NCBI GenBank assembly: GCA_031761875.1
Contig: CP134492.1
Span: 868,001-932,000, forward strand
Reading direction: 5' to 3'
Origin: Bacillaceae bacterium IKA-2
GTDB taxonomy: Bacteria; Bacillota; Bacilli; Bacillales; Anaerobacillaceae
Length of the DNA: 64,000 nt
Under the pieces are notes generated by a model. The model saw only the letters and a program-made list of their open reading frames with translations, made no database searches and was not told where the DNA came from. Position numbers and translations under genes: made by a program. Of the stretch, positions 48,879-57,893 are shown one piece after another (within the stretch, counting starts at the first letter, position 1; every line of letters starts with the position of its first letter).

Positions 48879-50687
48879 ATGGGTAGTAGAATTTCTGAAG
48901 AAAAACTCGAAAAAATAAGAAATTCTGTAGACATTGTAGATGTAATTAGTGAATATGTTCAACTAAAGAAACAAGGACGAAATATGATTGGCTTATGTCC
49001 GTTTCATGGTGAAAAAACGCCTAGTTTCTCAGTTTCAGCAGAAAAACAGTTATATCATTGTTTTGGTTGTGGAGCAGGTGGTAATGCCTTTTCTTTTATA
49101 ATGGCTATTGAAGGCCTTGAGTTTTTGGATTCTGTAAAGCGGCTTGGAGCACAAGTGAACATTGACTTACCAGAATTGGAAAAAAATGATGCGCCCGCTG
49201 CAACAAATGAACAAAATACAATGGTTGCTGGAAGTGAATTAGCTGCCAAACTGTATCATCATCTTTTAGTTCAAACAGAACAAGGTCAGGGTGCAAGAGA
49301 GTACTTATTACAAAGAGGTTTCAATACTGAAATGATTGAAACGTTTTCGATTGGATTTGCACCTGACACTTGGGATACATTAACTCTTTTTTTTGAAAAG
49401 CGAAATGTCCGCCTTGAACCGATGGAGCAAATTGGACTATTAGCTAGACGAGATTTTGACGGCAAGTTATTTGACCGCTTTAGAAATCGGATTATCTTTC
49501 CGATTTGGAACAAGGATGGAAAGGTAGTTGGGTTTGGGGGGCGAGTTTTAGGGAATGAGCAACCTAAATACTTAAACAGCTCAGACTCAAAAATTTTTAA
49601 TAAAAGTAATATTTTGTATGGATTACACATTGCAAGAATGGAAATCAGAAAAAAGAATGAAGCTGTTCTTTTTGAAGGATATGTAGACGTTATTAGTGCG
49701 TGGCAAGCTGGTGTTAAAAACTCTGTTGCCACGTTGGGTACAGCTATTACAGATCAGCAGGCAAAATTGATTAGAAGAAATGCGGAAACGGTAATTATTT
49801 GCTATGACTCAGATCAGGCTGGACTAAAGGCAACGTATCGCGCAATTGGTATTCTTGAGGCGCATAACTGTTATATTAAGGTGGCTAGACTCCCAGAAGG
49901 ATTCGACCCTGATGACTTTATCCAAAAATATGGTCAAGATAAGTTCCGAAGTGAGGTTATCGAAGCTAATCAAACACCGATGGCATTCAAAATGGATTAT
50001 CTAAGAAAAGGAAGAAACCTTCAGAATGAAGGAGAGAGAATGAAATATATAGAGGAAGTCCTCTATGAAATCACCTCCCTTTCTCGTGTTATTGAGAGAG
50101 ACCATTATTTGAGACAATTGGGAGAGGAGTTTTCCCTATCACTAGATGCCCTAAAGCAAGAGCTTTACCGGCTTAATAAACATAAAAAACGTCAAGGGAA
50201 TGATCAGACTACAAATGATATTCCTAAAGTGAAAACTACGTTTATAACGCAGAAAAAACTGTTGCCGGCATTCCATAATGCAGAGAAAATCCTTTTAGCA
50301 TACATGATGAAGGACATTACAGTTGCGCTAGCCGTGCAAGAAAAAATTAAAGGTAATTTTAATATTGACGAATACCACGCGATAGCTGCTCATTTATATG
50401 CATATTATGGAGAAGGTAATGAACCGAATTCAAGTCAATTCATTCAGAGACTTCAAGATGAAAAATTATCAAGGATTGCAACGGAAATTGCGATGATGGC
50501 GATAAGCGAGGAATTGTCGGAGCAAGAATTGAATGATTATTTAAAACGAATTACTAACTACCCAAAAGTAGTTGAAATCGAGAAAAAAGAAAAAGTTCGC
50601 AAAGAGGCTGAGAACAAGGAAGATCATTCTCAAGCTGCAAGAATTGCAATGGAAATCATTCAAATGAAAAAGGAATTAAAGCAATAA
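48879..50687 (+). CDS. dnaG: DNA primase DnaG
   Basis: The 602-residue primase synthesises RNA primers at the replication fork. The CHC2 zinc finger has C40, H43, C61 and C64; the catalytic TOPRIM core includes EGYVDVI and CYDSDQAGLKA; the C-terminal helical domain binds DnaB/DnaC helicase. GGTGTGA precedes the ATG. It starts the macromolecular synthesis operon with sigA. Confidence 0.96.
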   Translation: MGSRISEEKLEKIRNSVDIVDVISEYVQLKKQGRNMIGLCPFHGEKTPSFSVSAEKQLYHCFGCGAGGNAFSFIMAIEGLEFLDSVKRLGAQVNIDLPELEKNDAPAATNEQNTMVAGSELAAKLYHHLLVQTEQGQGAREYLLQRGFNTEMIETFSIGFAPDTWDTLTLFFEKRNVRLEPMEQIGLLARRDFDGKLFDRFRNRIIFPIWNKDGKVVGFGGRVLGNEQPKYLNSSDSKIFNKSNILYGLHIARMEIRKKNEAVLFEGYVDVISAWQAGVKNSVATLGTAITDQQAKLIRRNAETVIICYDSDQAGLKATYRAIGILEAHNCYIKVARLPEGFDPDDFIQKYGQDKFRSEVIEANQTPMAFKMDYLRKGRNLQNEGERMKYIEEVLYEITSLSRVIERDHYLRQLGEEFSLSLDALKQELYRLNKHKKRQGNDQTTNDIPKVKTTFITQKKLLPAFHNAEKILLAYMMKDITVALAVQEKIKGNFNIDEYHAIAAHLYAYYGEGNEPNSSQFIQRLQDEKLSRIATEIAMMAISEELSEQELNDYLKRITNYPKVVEIEKKEKVRKEAENKEDHSQAARIAMEIIQMKKELKQ

Positions 50688-50809
50688 TGCTTTTATTATA
50701 TAAGTGAATTTCATAACATCAATAAATTAGCCATATCAAGCTACACGGCGTTTAATCAGTTTTATGAAATTTATTAATAAAAACCAAAATCACATCTGCT
50801 CTATTACTA

Positions 50810-50824
50810 ACAACAAATTGTTGT
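50810..50824. promoter_or_regulatory. Palindrome upstream of sigA
   Basis: ACAACAA-A-TTGTTGT is a perfect 15-bp palindrome 47 bases before the sigA start. No function is assigned. Confidence 0.3.
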
Positions 50825-50871
50825 GTGAATAAGTATAAGTTGTAGTTGAACTATTGGAAGGAGGGGTCGCA

Positions 50872-51984
50872 ATGGCAGATAAATCGCTTCGCCCTGTGGC
50901 AGAAGGAGAATTGTCAATCGATCAAGTAAAGGAACAATTAGTAGAACTCGGAAAAAAGCGAGGTGTACTAACGTTTGCCGAGGTAACAGAAAAATTATCT
51001 GTTTTTGATCAAGACTCAGATCAAATGGACGAGTTCTTTGAATATTTGGGTGAACAAGGTATTGAGGTATTAAATGAAACAGAGGATACACCGAACGTTC
51101 GAGAAACTGTAAAAGAAGAATTTGATTTAAATGATTTAAGCGTCCCACCTGGGATTAAAATCAATGATCCTGTTCGGATGTATTTAAAAGAAATTGGTCG
51201 CGTCCCACTTCTTTCTGCAGAAAATGAGATTGAGCTAGCAAAAAAGATTGAAGCAGGCGACGAAGAAGCGAAGAGAAGATTGGCTGAAGCTAACTTGAGG
51301 CTAGTTGTTAGTATTGCCAAGCGTTACGTTGGTAGAGGAATGTTGTTTCTTGATTTAATTCAAGAAGGTAATATGGGCCTAATCAAAGCTGTTGAAAAGT
51401 TCGACTATGAGAAAGGTTATAAGTTTAGCACTTATGCAACATGGTGGATACGTCAGGCGATAACAAGAGCTATTGCTGACCAAGCAAGAACAATTAGAAT
51501 ACCAGTGCATATGGTTGAAACAATTAATAAACTAATTCGTGTCCAACGTCAATTACTCCAAGATCTTGGTCGTGAACCAACACCAGAAGAAGTATCAAAA
51601 GAGATGGATCTATCTCCAGAAAAAGTAAGAGAAATTTTAAAAATAGCTCAAGAACCGGTTTCTTTAGAAACACCAATTGGGGAAGAAGACGACTCTCACC
51701 TTGGTGATTTCATTGAAGATCAAGAAGCGCTAGCTCCGTCTGATGCAGCAGCTTACGAACTTCTGAAAGAGCAGTTAGAAGATGTTTTAGATACATTAAC
51801 AGATCGTGAGGAAAATGTCCTTCGGCTTCGTTTTGGATTAGATGATGGACGTACTCGTACTCTTGAAGAAGTTGGTAAAGTATTTGGCGTAACTCGTGAA
51901 AGAATTCGTCAAATTGAAGCGAAAGCGTTGCGTAAACTTCGACATCCAAGTAGAAGCAAACGACTTAAAGATTTCTTAGAATAA
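50872..51984 (+). CDS. sigA: RNA polymerase major sigma factor SigA (RpoD)
   Basis: The 370-residue group 1 sigma factor has region 1.1 ([21 protein letters not shown]), region 2 ([40 protein letters not shown]), region 3, and region 4 ([28 protein letters not shown]). The frame is open from 50854, but GGAAGGAGGGG sets the ATG at 50872, giving the usual MADKS start. Confidence 0.97.
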   Translation: MADKSLRPVAEGELSIDQVKEQLVELGKKRGVLTFAEVTEKLSVFDQDSDQMDEFFEYLGEQGIEVLNETEDTPNVRETVKEEFDLNDLSVPPGIKINDPVRMYLKEIGRVPLLSAENEIELAKKIEAGDEEAKRRLAEANLRLVVSIAKRYVGRGMLFLDLIQEGNMGLIKAVEKFDYEKGYKFSTYATWWIRQAITRAIADQARTIRIPVHMVETINKLIRVQRQLLQDLGREPTPEEVSKEMDLSPEKVREILKIAQEPVSLETPIGEEDDSHLGDFIEDQEALAPSDAAAYELLKEQLEDVLDTLTDREENVLRLRFGLDDGRTRTLEEVGKVFGVTRERIRQIEAKALRKLRHPSRSKRLKDFLE

Positions 51985-51994
51985 AGGTATTTTT

Positions 51995-52034
51995 AAGGTT
52001 TACTTCGCCAATCGGACGGAGTAAACCTTTTATT
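51995..52034 (+). terminator. Terminator of sigA
   Basis: AAGGTTTACT pairs with AGTAAACCTT, followed by TTATTCTT. Confidence 0.78.
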
Positions 52035-52093
52035 CTTCCTTACAAGACAAACCATGTTAAAATGTAGTAACTTGGTCCGAGGAGGATACGATA

Positions 52094-52633
52094 ATGGAAA
52101 GAAAAAAGATTATTGTTGACGAATTAAAATATTGGAAAAAAAGTCGTCTCTTACCTGAGCGGTATTGTGATTTTTTGCTAACCCTTTATACAGGAGGGGT
52201 CGAAACTGGTGATGTTAAACCTAAACAGAAAAAGATAAGTTCTAATCAGCTAGCATTATTAAGTTTTACAACTATCGGCTTAGCTATATTTGGATTAACA
52301 TTTCTTGTAATTTATTTTACTGATTTTTCGCTACTAATGCAAATGACCATCGTATTTTTTTTAAGTGCGGTCATGTTTGCTTTAGGAAAACAAGTCAAAA
52401 AATATGATGGTCGCTTTGTACACTTATATATACTTATGACTGTGCTAATGCTATTTTTAGCAACAATTCATAGTGTTAGCTTGATTTTTCTAGATAAACC
52501 TGGCGCAATAATGTTGGCAGTTATTTTCACATGCTTGGTGTGGATAATAATTGGCAAAAAATATAATCTAAAGTATTTACTTTTTTCTGGTGCTATAGGT
52601 TTGCTTGTCGCTATTTATTTTTTACTTTCTTAA
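52094..52633 (+). CDS. Membrane protein of unknown function
   Basis: The 179-residue protein has a basic N-terminal domain (about 1-55, with LKYWKKSRLLPERYCDFLLTLYTGG) and five to six closely spaced membrane helices. The N-terminal motif recalls small-membrane-protein domains such as DUF2157, but I cannot assign it. It sits between sigA and cccA. GAGGA precedes the ATG. Confidence 0.7.
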   Translation: MERKKIIVDELKYWKKSRLLPERYCDFLLTLYTGGVETGDVKPKQKKISSNQLALLSFTTIGLAIFGLTFLVIYFTDFSLLMQMTIVFFLSAVMFALGKQVKKYDGRFVHLYILMTVLMLFLATIHSVSLIFLDKPGAIMLAVIFTCLVWIIIGKKYNLKYLLFSGAIGLLVAIYFLLS

Positions 52634-52650
52634 TAACCCATTATCGAGTG

Positions 52651-52678
52651 TTTACAACTGTAAATATTGTGATAAGAT
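52651..52678 (+). promoter_or_regulatory. Possible cccA promoter
   Basis: TTTACA (52651-52656), 16 bases, TAAGAT (52673-52678) is a moderate match to sigma-A. TTTACA-AC-TGTAAA (52651-52664) is a perfect inverted repeat covering the -35. Confidence 0.35.
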
Positions 52679-52798
52679 GAATAAAAAAGTTAAGAGTACA
52701 TATATTTCAGGATATTTTCCTTTTCTAGAAGCGTTTTTTCAAGTAAAATAAAAATAGTTTGAAATTAAAGACCTAAAAAAATTTAAAGAGGTGATATT

Positions 52799-53185
52799 AT
52801 GAGAGGAAAACCATTATATCCGTATGCTGGTATTGCAATTGTTGGTATAGCACTTATAATTCTTTTGTCTTTAGTCGGCGTTAACCAAAAAGACGCAAGA
52901 ATAGCTCTAGAAGAGAGTGGAGAAACGGCTCAGGAAGAAACAATGGATTCAACAACTCCTGTAGGATTAGGTGAAGAAATCTATCAAACCTCATGTATAG
53001 GTTGTCATGGTGGCAATTTTGACGGACCTATGGCTAGCTTAATGGGTCTAGAAGAGAGATATACTAAAGAAGAAATAGAAAAAATCATTTCCGAAGGTAT
53101 TGATGGAACAGCTATGGCAGCATATGATTATGAAACAGATGAATTAGATGCACTTGTTGATTACTTGCTTGAAGCTACAAAATAA
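52799..53185 (+). CDS. cccA: Cytochrome c-550
   Basis: The 128-residue membrane-anchored cytochrome has one helix at 9-27 and a heme c domain with CIGCH (C66, C69, H70) and the probable axial Met106. It passes electrons to the terminal oxidase on the outer membrane face. GAGGTGA precedes the ATG. It neighbours sigA, as in B. subtilis. Confidence 0.93.
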   Translation: MRGKPLYPYAGIAIVGIALIILLSLVGVNQKDARIALEESGETAQEETMDSTTPVGLGEEIYQTSCIGCHGGNFDGPMASLMGLEERYTKEEIEKIISEGIDGTAMAAYDYETDELDALVDYLLEATK

Positions 53186-53199
53186 TATAATAAAAAGGA

Positions 53200-53228
53200 G
53201 GATTGTTTGTTGCAATCCTTTTTTTTTA
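53200..53228 (+). terminator. Terminator of cccA
   Basis: AGGATTG pairs with CAATCCT around TTTGTTG, followed by T8. Confidence 0.82.
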
Positions 53229-53298
53229 TTTGCTTAGATGTTTTGAAACAATTAAGATTAGTGAAAAGAATACATAAAATTTATAGGTGGATCAAATT

Positions 53299-54006
53299 AT
53301 GAATGAGAGTAATTTATCAAAACGATTAACATTAGTAGCGGAGCAAATTCCCTACGGAAGTACGATAGCGGATATTGGTTCAGACCACGCTTATTTGCCA
53401 TGTTATGCATTAAAGCATCAAATAATCAAGTCAGCTATTGCTGGTGAAGTAAATGATGGACCATTTCGATCCGCGGTGGAACAAGTTGAAAAGTTAAACT
53501 TGAAAGACAAAATTTCTGTTCGAAAAGGAAACGGGTTACAAGTTTTAAGCGAAGGCGAAGTAGAGGTCATTACAATTGCAGGTATGGGTGGCACTTTAAT
53601 TTCAACTATTTTGGAAGAAGGAAAAGAAAAACTAATAGGAGTTAAAAGATTAATACTACAACCAAATGTCGCCGCTAATCAAGTACGGGTTTGGCTTGTG
53701 TCAAACGATTGGGTACTTATTAATGAGGAAATTATTGAAGAAGATGGAATCGTTTATGAAGTGTTAACAGCAGTACGAGAAGAAGAAACACCCTATACCG
53801 AAGAAAATCAGAAACTTGAATTAATGCTAGGACCTTTTCTAATGAAAAAGAAAAGTCCGATTTTTATAAAAAAATGGGCAAAAGAAATCGCAGCATGGAA
53901 GAAAATTGTTGAACAATTCGAAAAAGCAAAACAAAATAGGGTTGTAATTGAAAAAAAAGAGGAAATAATACAGAAAATAAATCAAGTAGAGGAGATACTT
54001 AGATGA
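53299..54006 (+). CDS. trmK: tRNA m1A22 methyltransferase TrmK
   Basis: The 235-residue enzyme (YqfN) methylates N1 of A22 in tRNA. Its SAM motif is DIGSDHAYLP (25-34); the catalytic region TIAGMGGTLI and QPNVAANQVR follow, then a C-terminal coiled coil. GTG at 53287 is in frame but lies in the ribosome site (TAGGTGG); the ATG at 53299 is better. The stop overlaps the next ATG. Confidence 0.93.
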   Translation: MNESNLSKRLTLVAEQIPYGSTIADIGSDHAYLPCYALKHQIIKSAIAGEVNDGPFRSAVEQVEKLNLKDKISVRKGNGLQVLSEGEVEVITIAGMGGTLISTILEEGKEKLIGVKRLILQPNVAANQVRVWLVSNDWVLINEEIIEEDGIVYEVLTAVREEETPYTEENQKLELMLGPFLMKKKSPIFIKKWAKEIAAWKKIVEQFEKAKQNRVVIEKKEEIIQKINQVEEILR

Positions 54007-55124
54007 CAAAGCTCGCAAATGGGCAAACGATCATTCAAGCATTTGAAGGTTGGTCACCAAAATCACTGGCAGTTGAAGGAGATAAAGTTGGTTTACAAAT
54101 CGGTACATTAAATAAACGAATCAATAAAGTAATGGTTGTTTTAGATTTATTAGAAACTGTCGTAGACGAAGCGATTAGTGAAAACGTCGATTTAATAATC
54201 GCTCATCATCCGATTATTTTTCGCCCACTTAAAGCAATTCAGACAGATCGCCCTTATGGACGGATTGTTGAAAAATTAATTAAACATGATATTGCTGTTT
54301 ATGCGGCTCACACGAACTTAGATGTTGCTAAAGGCGGCGTGAACGACATAATGGCAGAAAAGTTAGGACTAGAAAATATCGAGGTTTTAGCACCAACTAC
54401 CGAAATTCAACTAAAAAAACTTGTCGTATTTGTTCCGCTCGACTATGCTGAATCTGTGCGAGGGGCACTAGGAAGAGCTGGAGCGGGCTATATAGGGAAT
54501 TATAGCCATTGCACCTACAATTCAGAGGGTACAGGAACATTTCAACCAGAAGCCGGTACTGATCCCTTTATTGGCGAACAAGGTAAGTTGGAAGTGGTTA
54601 AAGAAGTTAAAATTGAAACTGTATTTCCGGCACCCATCCAAAATAAAGTCATTTCAAGCTTGAAAAAAGCACATCCATATGAGGAAGTGGCTTATGATAT
54701 TTATTCATTAGATAATAAAGGTGAACAATTAGGTTTAGGAAGAATTGGCTATTTGAAAGAAGAATTGTCATTACAAGACTTTGCATTACTAACAAAAAGG
54801 GTTTTTTCAGTCGATGGTTTACGAGTAGTTGGTAAGCTTGATGAAAAAATAAGAAAAGTTGCTGTTTTAGGCGGAGACGGAAATAAATATGTTTCGCAAG
54901 CCCTTTTTAAGGGAGCAGATGTTTTTGTAACAGGAGATGTTTATTATCATGTGGCACATGATGCGATGATGGATGGTTTAAACATTGTTGACCCAGGTCA
55001 TAACGTTGAAAAAGTCATGAAAGAAGCAGTAAAGAATTTTTTAGAGAAATTTCTAAATGAGAATAAATATGATACTAAGGTAGTTTTTTCGAAGATAAAC
55101 ACAGATCCTTTTACTTTTTTATAA
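54003..55124 (+). CDS. yqfO: Nif3-like dinuclear metal centre protein YqfO
   Basis: The 373-residue Nif3/DUF34 protein forms a toroid; some members act as GTP cyclohydrolase I type 2 homologues. Metal ligands include HHPIIF (about 65), AAHTNLD, and the C-terminal GDVYYHVAHDAMMDG. The middle PII-like (CutA-like) insert (KLVVFVPLDYAESVRGALGRAGAG) is present. It is co-transcribed with trmK. Confidence 0.92.
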   Translation: MTKLANGQTIIQAFEGWSPKSLAVEGDKVGLQIGTLNKRINKVMVVLDLLETVVDEAISENVDLIIAHHPIIFRPLKAIQTDRPYGRIVEKLIKHDIAVYAAHTNLDVAKGGVNDIMAEKLGLENIEVLAPTTEIQLKKLVVFVPLDYAESVRGALGRAGAGYIGNYSHCTYNSEGTGTFQPEAGTDPFIGEQGKLEVVKEVKIETVFPAPIQNKVISSLKKAHPYEEVAYDIYSLDNKGEQLGLGRIGYLKEELSLQDFALLTKRVFSVDGLRVVGKLDEKIRKVAVLGGDGNKYVSQALFKGADVFVTGDVYYHVAHDAMMDGLNIVDPGHNVEKVMKEAVKNFLEKFLNENKYDTKVVFSKINTDPFTFL

Positions 55125-55127
55125 ATA

Positions 55128-55152
55128 AAAAACGGGCGTGAAGCCCGTTTTT
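55128..55152. terminator. Bidirectional terminator between yqfO and ispH
   Basis: AAAAACGGGC-GTGAA-GCCCGTTTTT is symmetrical and can serve both converging genes. The ispH stop lies in its edge. Confidence 0.88.
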
Positions 55153-56092
55153 ATTTGTCTTTCACTTTCGGCAGTATTTTATTTAAAGGGACTTTCTTTT
55201 CAATAGACCAAGTAGATGAGTCAGTTTCATCAAACTGTTCTAAAAAGGTAATAACTTCTTTTGTAATTGGTGTTGGTGTTGATGCGCCGCTTGTAACTGC
55301 TACTTTATCTATTCCTTTTAACCAATCAAGATTCAACTCTGAGATGTCTGAAATTCGATGCGATGTAGTTCCGGCAATCTCCTTTGAAACTTGGGCTAAT
55401 CGGTTTGAATTGTTACTTTTAGGATCACCAACAACGATAAGAAGATCTGCTTCCTTGGCTTGCTCAGCTACTGCTTCTTGACGAACTTGTGTAGCAAAAC
55501 AAATTTCATTATGAATTTCTGATATTGGATATTTATCGGTGGCAGCTTTCATAATATGAGATACATCCCATTGGCTCATTGTCGTTTGGTTTGTAATGAT
55601 AATATTTTCACTGTTGAGCGTAAGTTTTTCTACATCTTCCTCATTTTCAACGAGGTGAACATGTTTTGGTGCGACACCTACTGCCCCTTCTGGTTCAGGG
55701 TGATCTTTTTTGCCGATGTAGATAACTTCATATCCAGCGGCAACTTTATCTTTAATTAGATCATGAGTTTTTGTCACATCTGGACATGTTGCATCAACAG
55801 TTGTAAGTCCTCTCTCTTTAGCTAATTTACGTACTTCGGGTGAAATCCCGTGAGCGGTAAAGATAACGGTTCCTTTTTCAACCTTTTTTAAAATTTCGAT
55901 TCTGTTGGGACCATCTAGTGTAGTAATCCCATCTTCCGAAAAAGCATCTGTAACATGCTTATTATGAACGATCATCCCTAATATATAAATTGGTCTTGGC
56001 AAATCTAGGTTCTTCGCCGCTTGTCTAGCCAATACCATTGCATCTACAACACCATAGCAATAGCCACGTGGAGATATTTTAATAACTTTCAA
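55151..56092 (-). CDS. ispH: 4-hydroxy-3-methylbut-2-enyl diphosphate reductase
   Basis: The 313-residue Fe-S enzyme (LytB, YqfP) makes IPP and DMAPP in the MEP isoprenoid pathway. Cluster cysteines are in PRGYCYGV (C12), VDATCPDV and NEICFATQ. The start is TTG at 56090-56092 with AAGGAGGC ten bases upstream. Convergent with yqfO. Confidence 0.95.
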   Translation of the reverse strand: MKVIKISPRGYCYGVVDAMVLARQAAKNLDLPRPIYILGMIVHNKHVTDAFSEDGITTLDGPNRIEILKKVEKGTVIFTAHGISPEVRKLAKERGLTTVDATCPDVTKTHDLIKDKVAAGYEVIYIGKKDHPEPEGAVGVAPKHVHLVENEEDVEKLTLNSENIIITNQTTMSQWDVSHIMKAATDKYPISEIHNEICFATQVRQEAVAEQAKEADLLIVVGDPKSNNSNRLAQVSKEIAGTTSHRISDISELNLDWLKGIDKVAVTSGASTPTPITKEVITFLEQFDETDSSTWSIEKKVPLNKILPKVKDK

Positions 56093-56196
56093 TTAAGAAC
56101 AGCCTCCTTGTCTCTTACTTTTTAATTTTTCACCTTAATTATAATGTAATCGTTACTTTTAGTACAAGGGATCAAACTTCGACTATCTAAATAGAC

Positions 56197-56221
56197 AAAA
56201 AAGACACCTGTTATGGTGTCT
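56197..56221 (-). terminator. Terminator of the CarD-family gene
   Basis: On the minus strand AGACACC and GGTGTCT pair (six-base loop), followed by T runs. Confidence 0.8.
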
Positions 56222-56226
56222 CTTTC

Positions 56227-56724
56227 TTAAGCGCCTTGTGATATTTGAACGTACTTTTCAATAAATTTATAAGCATCTTCCTCGGACATATCATTGGCTA
56301 GCATTAACTCACTAACAATAAACTGTTTAGCTTTGTCTAAGTTTTTTCGATCTTGAATATGAAGACCATTTGTGCGTTCATAATCTTTTAGGCTTAAATT
56401 TGCAATAACATGAGCTGCATCAACGATACTTCCGGTTTTTAAAAGATTTTCATTTTCCCTTGAGTATTGTTTAGGGTTTTCAGCTTTTGTTGGAATTCCG
56501 TTTTGAAGAGCATGGATAAGTCCATCTACTTGATCTTCTTCAATAACTTTTCTTAATCCGGAGCTATTAATTCGACCTTCTGGAAGCATTAGGGTAACAT
56601 CGTTTAAGGGGAAATATAGAACGAAATAAGATAATTTTTCACCTAAAACTTCTTTTTCTTCAATATCTTGTATCGTTCCAGCACCGTGATATGGGTAAAC
56701 AACGTGATCACCTATATTGAACAT
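56227..56724 (-). CDS. CarD-family transcription regulator
   Basis: The 165-residue protein has an N-terminal Tudor-like RNA polymerase-interaction domain (MFNIGDHVVYPYHGAGTIQDIEEKEVLG read in parts) and a C-terminal helical domain (ANLSLKDYERTNGLHIQDRKNLDKAKQFIVSE). CarD binds RNA polymerase beta and stabilises open complexes. GGAGGT six bases before the ATG at 56722-56724 favours it over the ATG at 56730. It lies between ispH and yqfQ, where B. subtilis has none. Confidence 0.88.
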   Translation of the reverse strand: MFNIGDHVVYPYHGAGTIQDIEEKEVLGEKLSYFVLYFPLNDVTLMLPEGRINSSGLRKVIEEDQVDGLIHALQNGIPTKAENPKQYSRENENLLKTGSIVDAAHVIANLSLKDYERTNGLHIQDRKNLDKAKQFIVSELMLANDMSEEDAYKFIEKYVQISQGA

Positions 56725-57014
56725 GAGCATACCTCCAAAGAATGTAATAACAATAAACAGCTAATTCTCCAATTGGACGATCCTAAAATTGGCAATCTAA
56801 TAAGTTGCTTCTAGAGGATATTTAAGGAGAATAATACAAATTATGTGAAAATAAGCAAAATATGTAAAAAATAGTAATGAGATTAATGGCTAAGATTTTA
56901 AGGTTGAAAATAGTATAACATGTTTGTGTGAAAAAGAGAAACTTTACAATAATTAACTTTTTTTCCTACTTAATACTATACTATACTATGTCCAATGAAT
57001 ACAAAAATATGTAT

Positions 57015-57040
57015 GAAAAAGAGGAGATAGACTCTTTTTC
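57015..57040 (-). terminator. Terminator of yqfQ
   Basis: GAAAAAGAG and CTCTTTTTC are perfect arms with an eight-base loop just after the yqfQ stop. The gap 56725-57014 is AT-rich with a short TATAC tandem (about 56977-56994); it probably carries the CarD-gene promoter. Confidence 0.65.
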
Positions 57041-57046
57041 TCAATA

Positions 57047-57568
57047 TTAAATATAAAGCTTTGGCGCTGGAATCCCCTTAGAAATACTTTTTGGAGCGCT
57101 TTTCTTACTTTTTTTTTGTTGCTTACGGGATTTTTTTATATTAGCTTTTTTTTTCGTTGGAGTCATGGTAGTTGATTTTTTCTTGGTGTTGTTAGAATGG
57201 CTGTCTTTTACAATTTCATTATGATCATCGCTAGCCTCTTCGGCGGAGCTACCACTACTGGTCATAGCGCTAATAAGAGCTGGTAACGATTTAACTAATG
57301 GACCGTATTGTTGAACGAAAGGCGCTACACTTTGAAGAGTACCAATCGCTTTTTGGGCGTTTTGTAACATATTTATTATGCTTGTTATGCCACCTCCGCC
57401 AGCTTTAACCCCTCCGATTAGTTTAGATAACAATCCGCCAGATTGGCCCAGCATACCTTGTTGGAGAGGTAATTGGCTAAGTTGGCCCGCGCCTTGAAGC
57501 ATTCCTGGGGATAAAAATGAAGCGCCAGGAGCGAATGGTTGTATTGGTGTTGTTGGCATTGGATACAT
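57047..57568 (-). CDS. yqfQ: VrrA/YqfQ family protein
   Basis: The 173-residue protein has a Pro/Gln/Gly-rich N-terminus (PGMLQGAGQLSQLPLQQGML), a middle helical part (SIINMLQNAQKAIGTLQSVAPFVQQYGPLVKSLPAL) and a very basic Lys-rich tail. It corresponds to B. subtilis YqfQ in place and composition, though shorter than it; length varies between species. The function is unknown; a spore role has been suggested for the family. AAAGGG is nine bases from the ATG at 57568 but touches the one at 57577. Confidence 0.8.
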   Translation of the reverse strand: MYPMPTTPIQPFAPGASFLSPGMLQGAGQLSQLPLQQGMLGQSGGLLSKLIGGVKAGGGGITSIINMLQNAQKAIGTLQSVAPFVQQYGPLVKSLPALISAMTSSGSSAEEASDDHNEIVKDSHSNNTKKKSTTMTPTKKKANIKKSRKQQKKSKKSAPKSISKGIPAPKLYI

Positions 57569-57597
57569 GAGTTCCATCCCTTTCTAATATATACATG

Positions 57598-57664
57598 TGC
57601 TCAAAAAGGGGGAACCAATGAAGAAATTTAAAGCTAAGGTTACCGGACTTTTTGAACGTCCTCT
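57598..57664. repeat. Dispersed hairpin repeat, GTTCAAAAAG family (copy 5)
   Basis: TCAAAAAG (57601-57608) and CTTTTTGA (57648-57655) are the arms; the right part reads GGTTACCGGACTTTTTGAAC, whose complement matches the partial copy at 3501. It lies in the divergent gap between yqfQ and cshB (57569-57893), which holds no other gene. Confidence 0.55.
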
Positions 57665-57893
57665 AAAACAAAATTCCTCTAATTAGGTATATGCATGACT
57701 AGTAATGGGTGTGCATTTTGAGGACGAAAAATAAGTAAAAATAAAATTTCAATTAAAATATAAAGAACTTTTGATTTTGTGAAAAGAATGGTATAGTATA
57801 ATGTCTAGAATACAAGTGCGGATACTCATTAATTTTGAACTTTTTATGTATTTCTGGGTGTCAGACACCGAAATTAAAGGTAGGAGAATGTAA

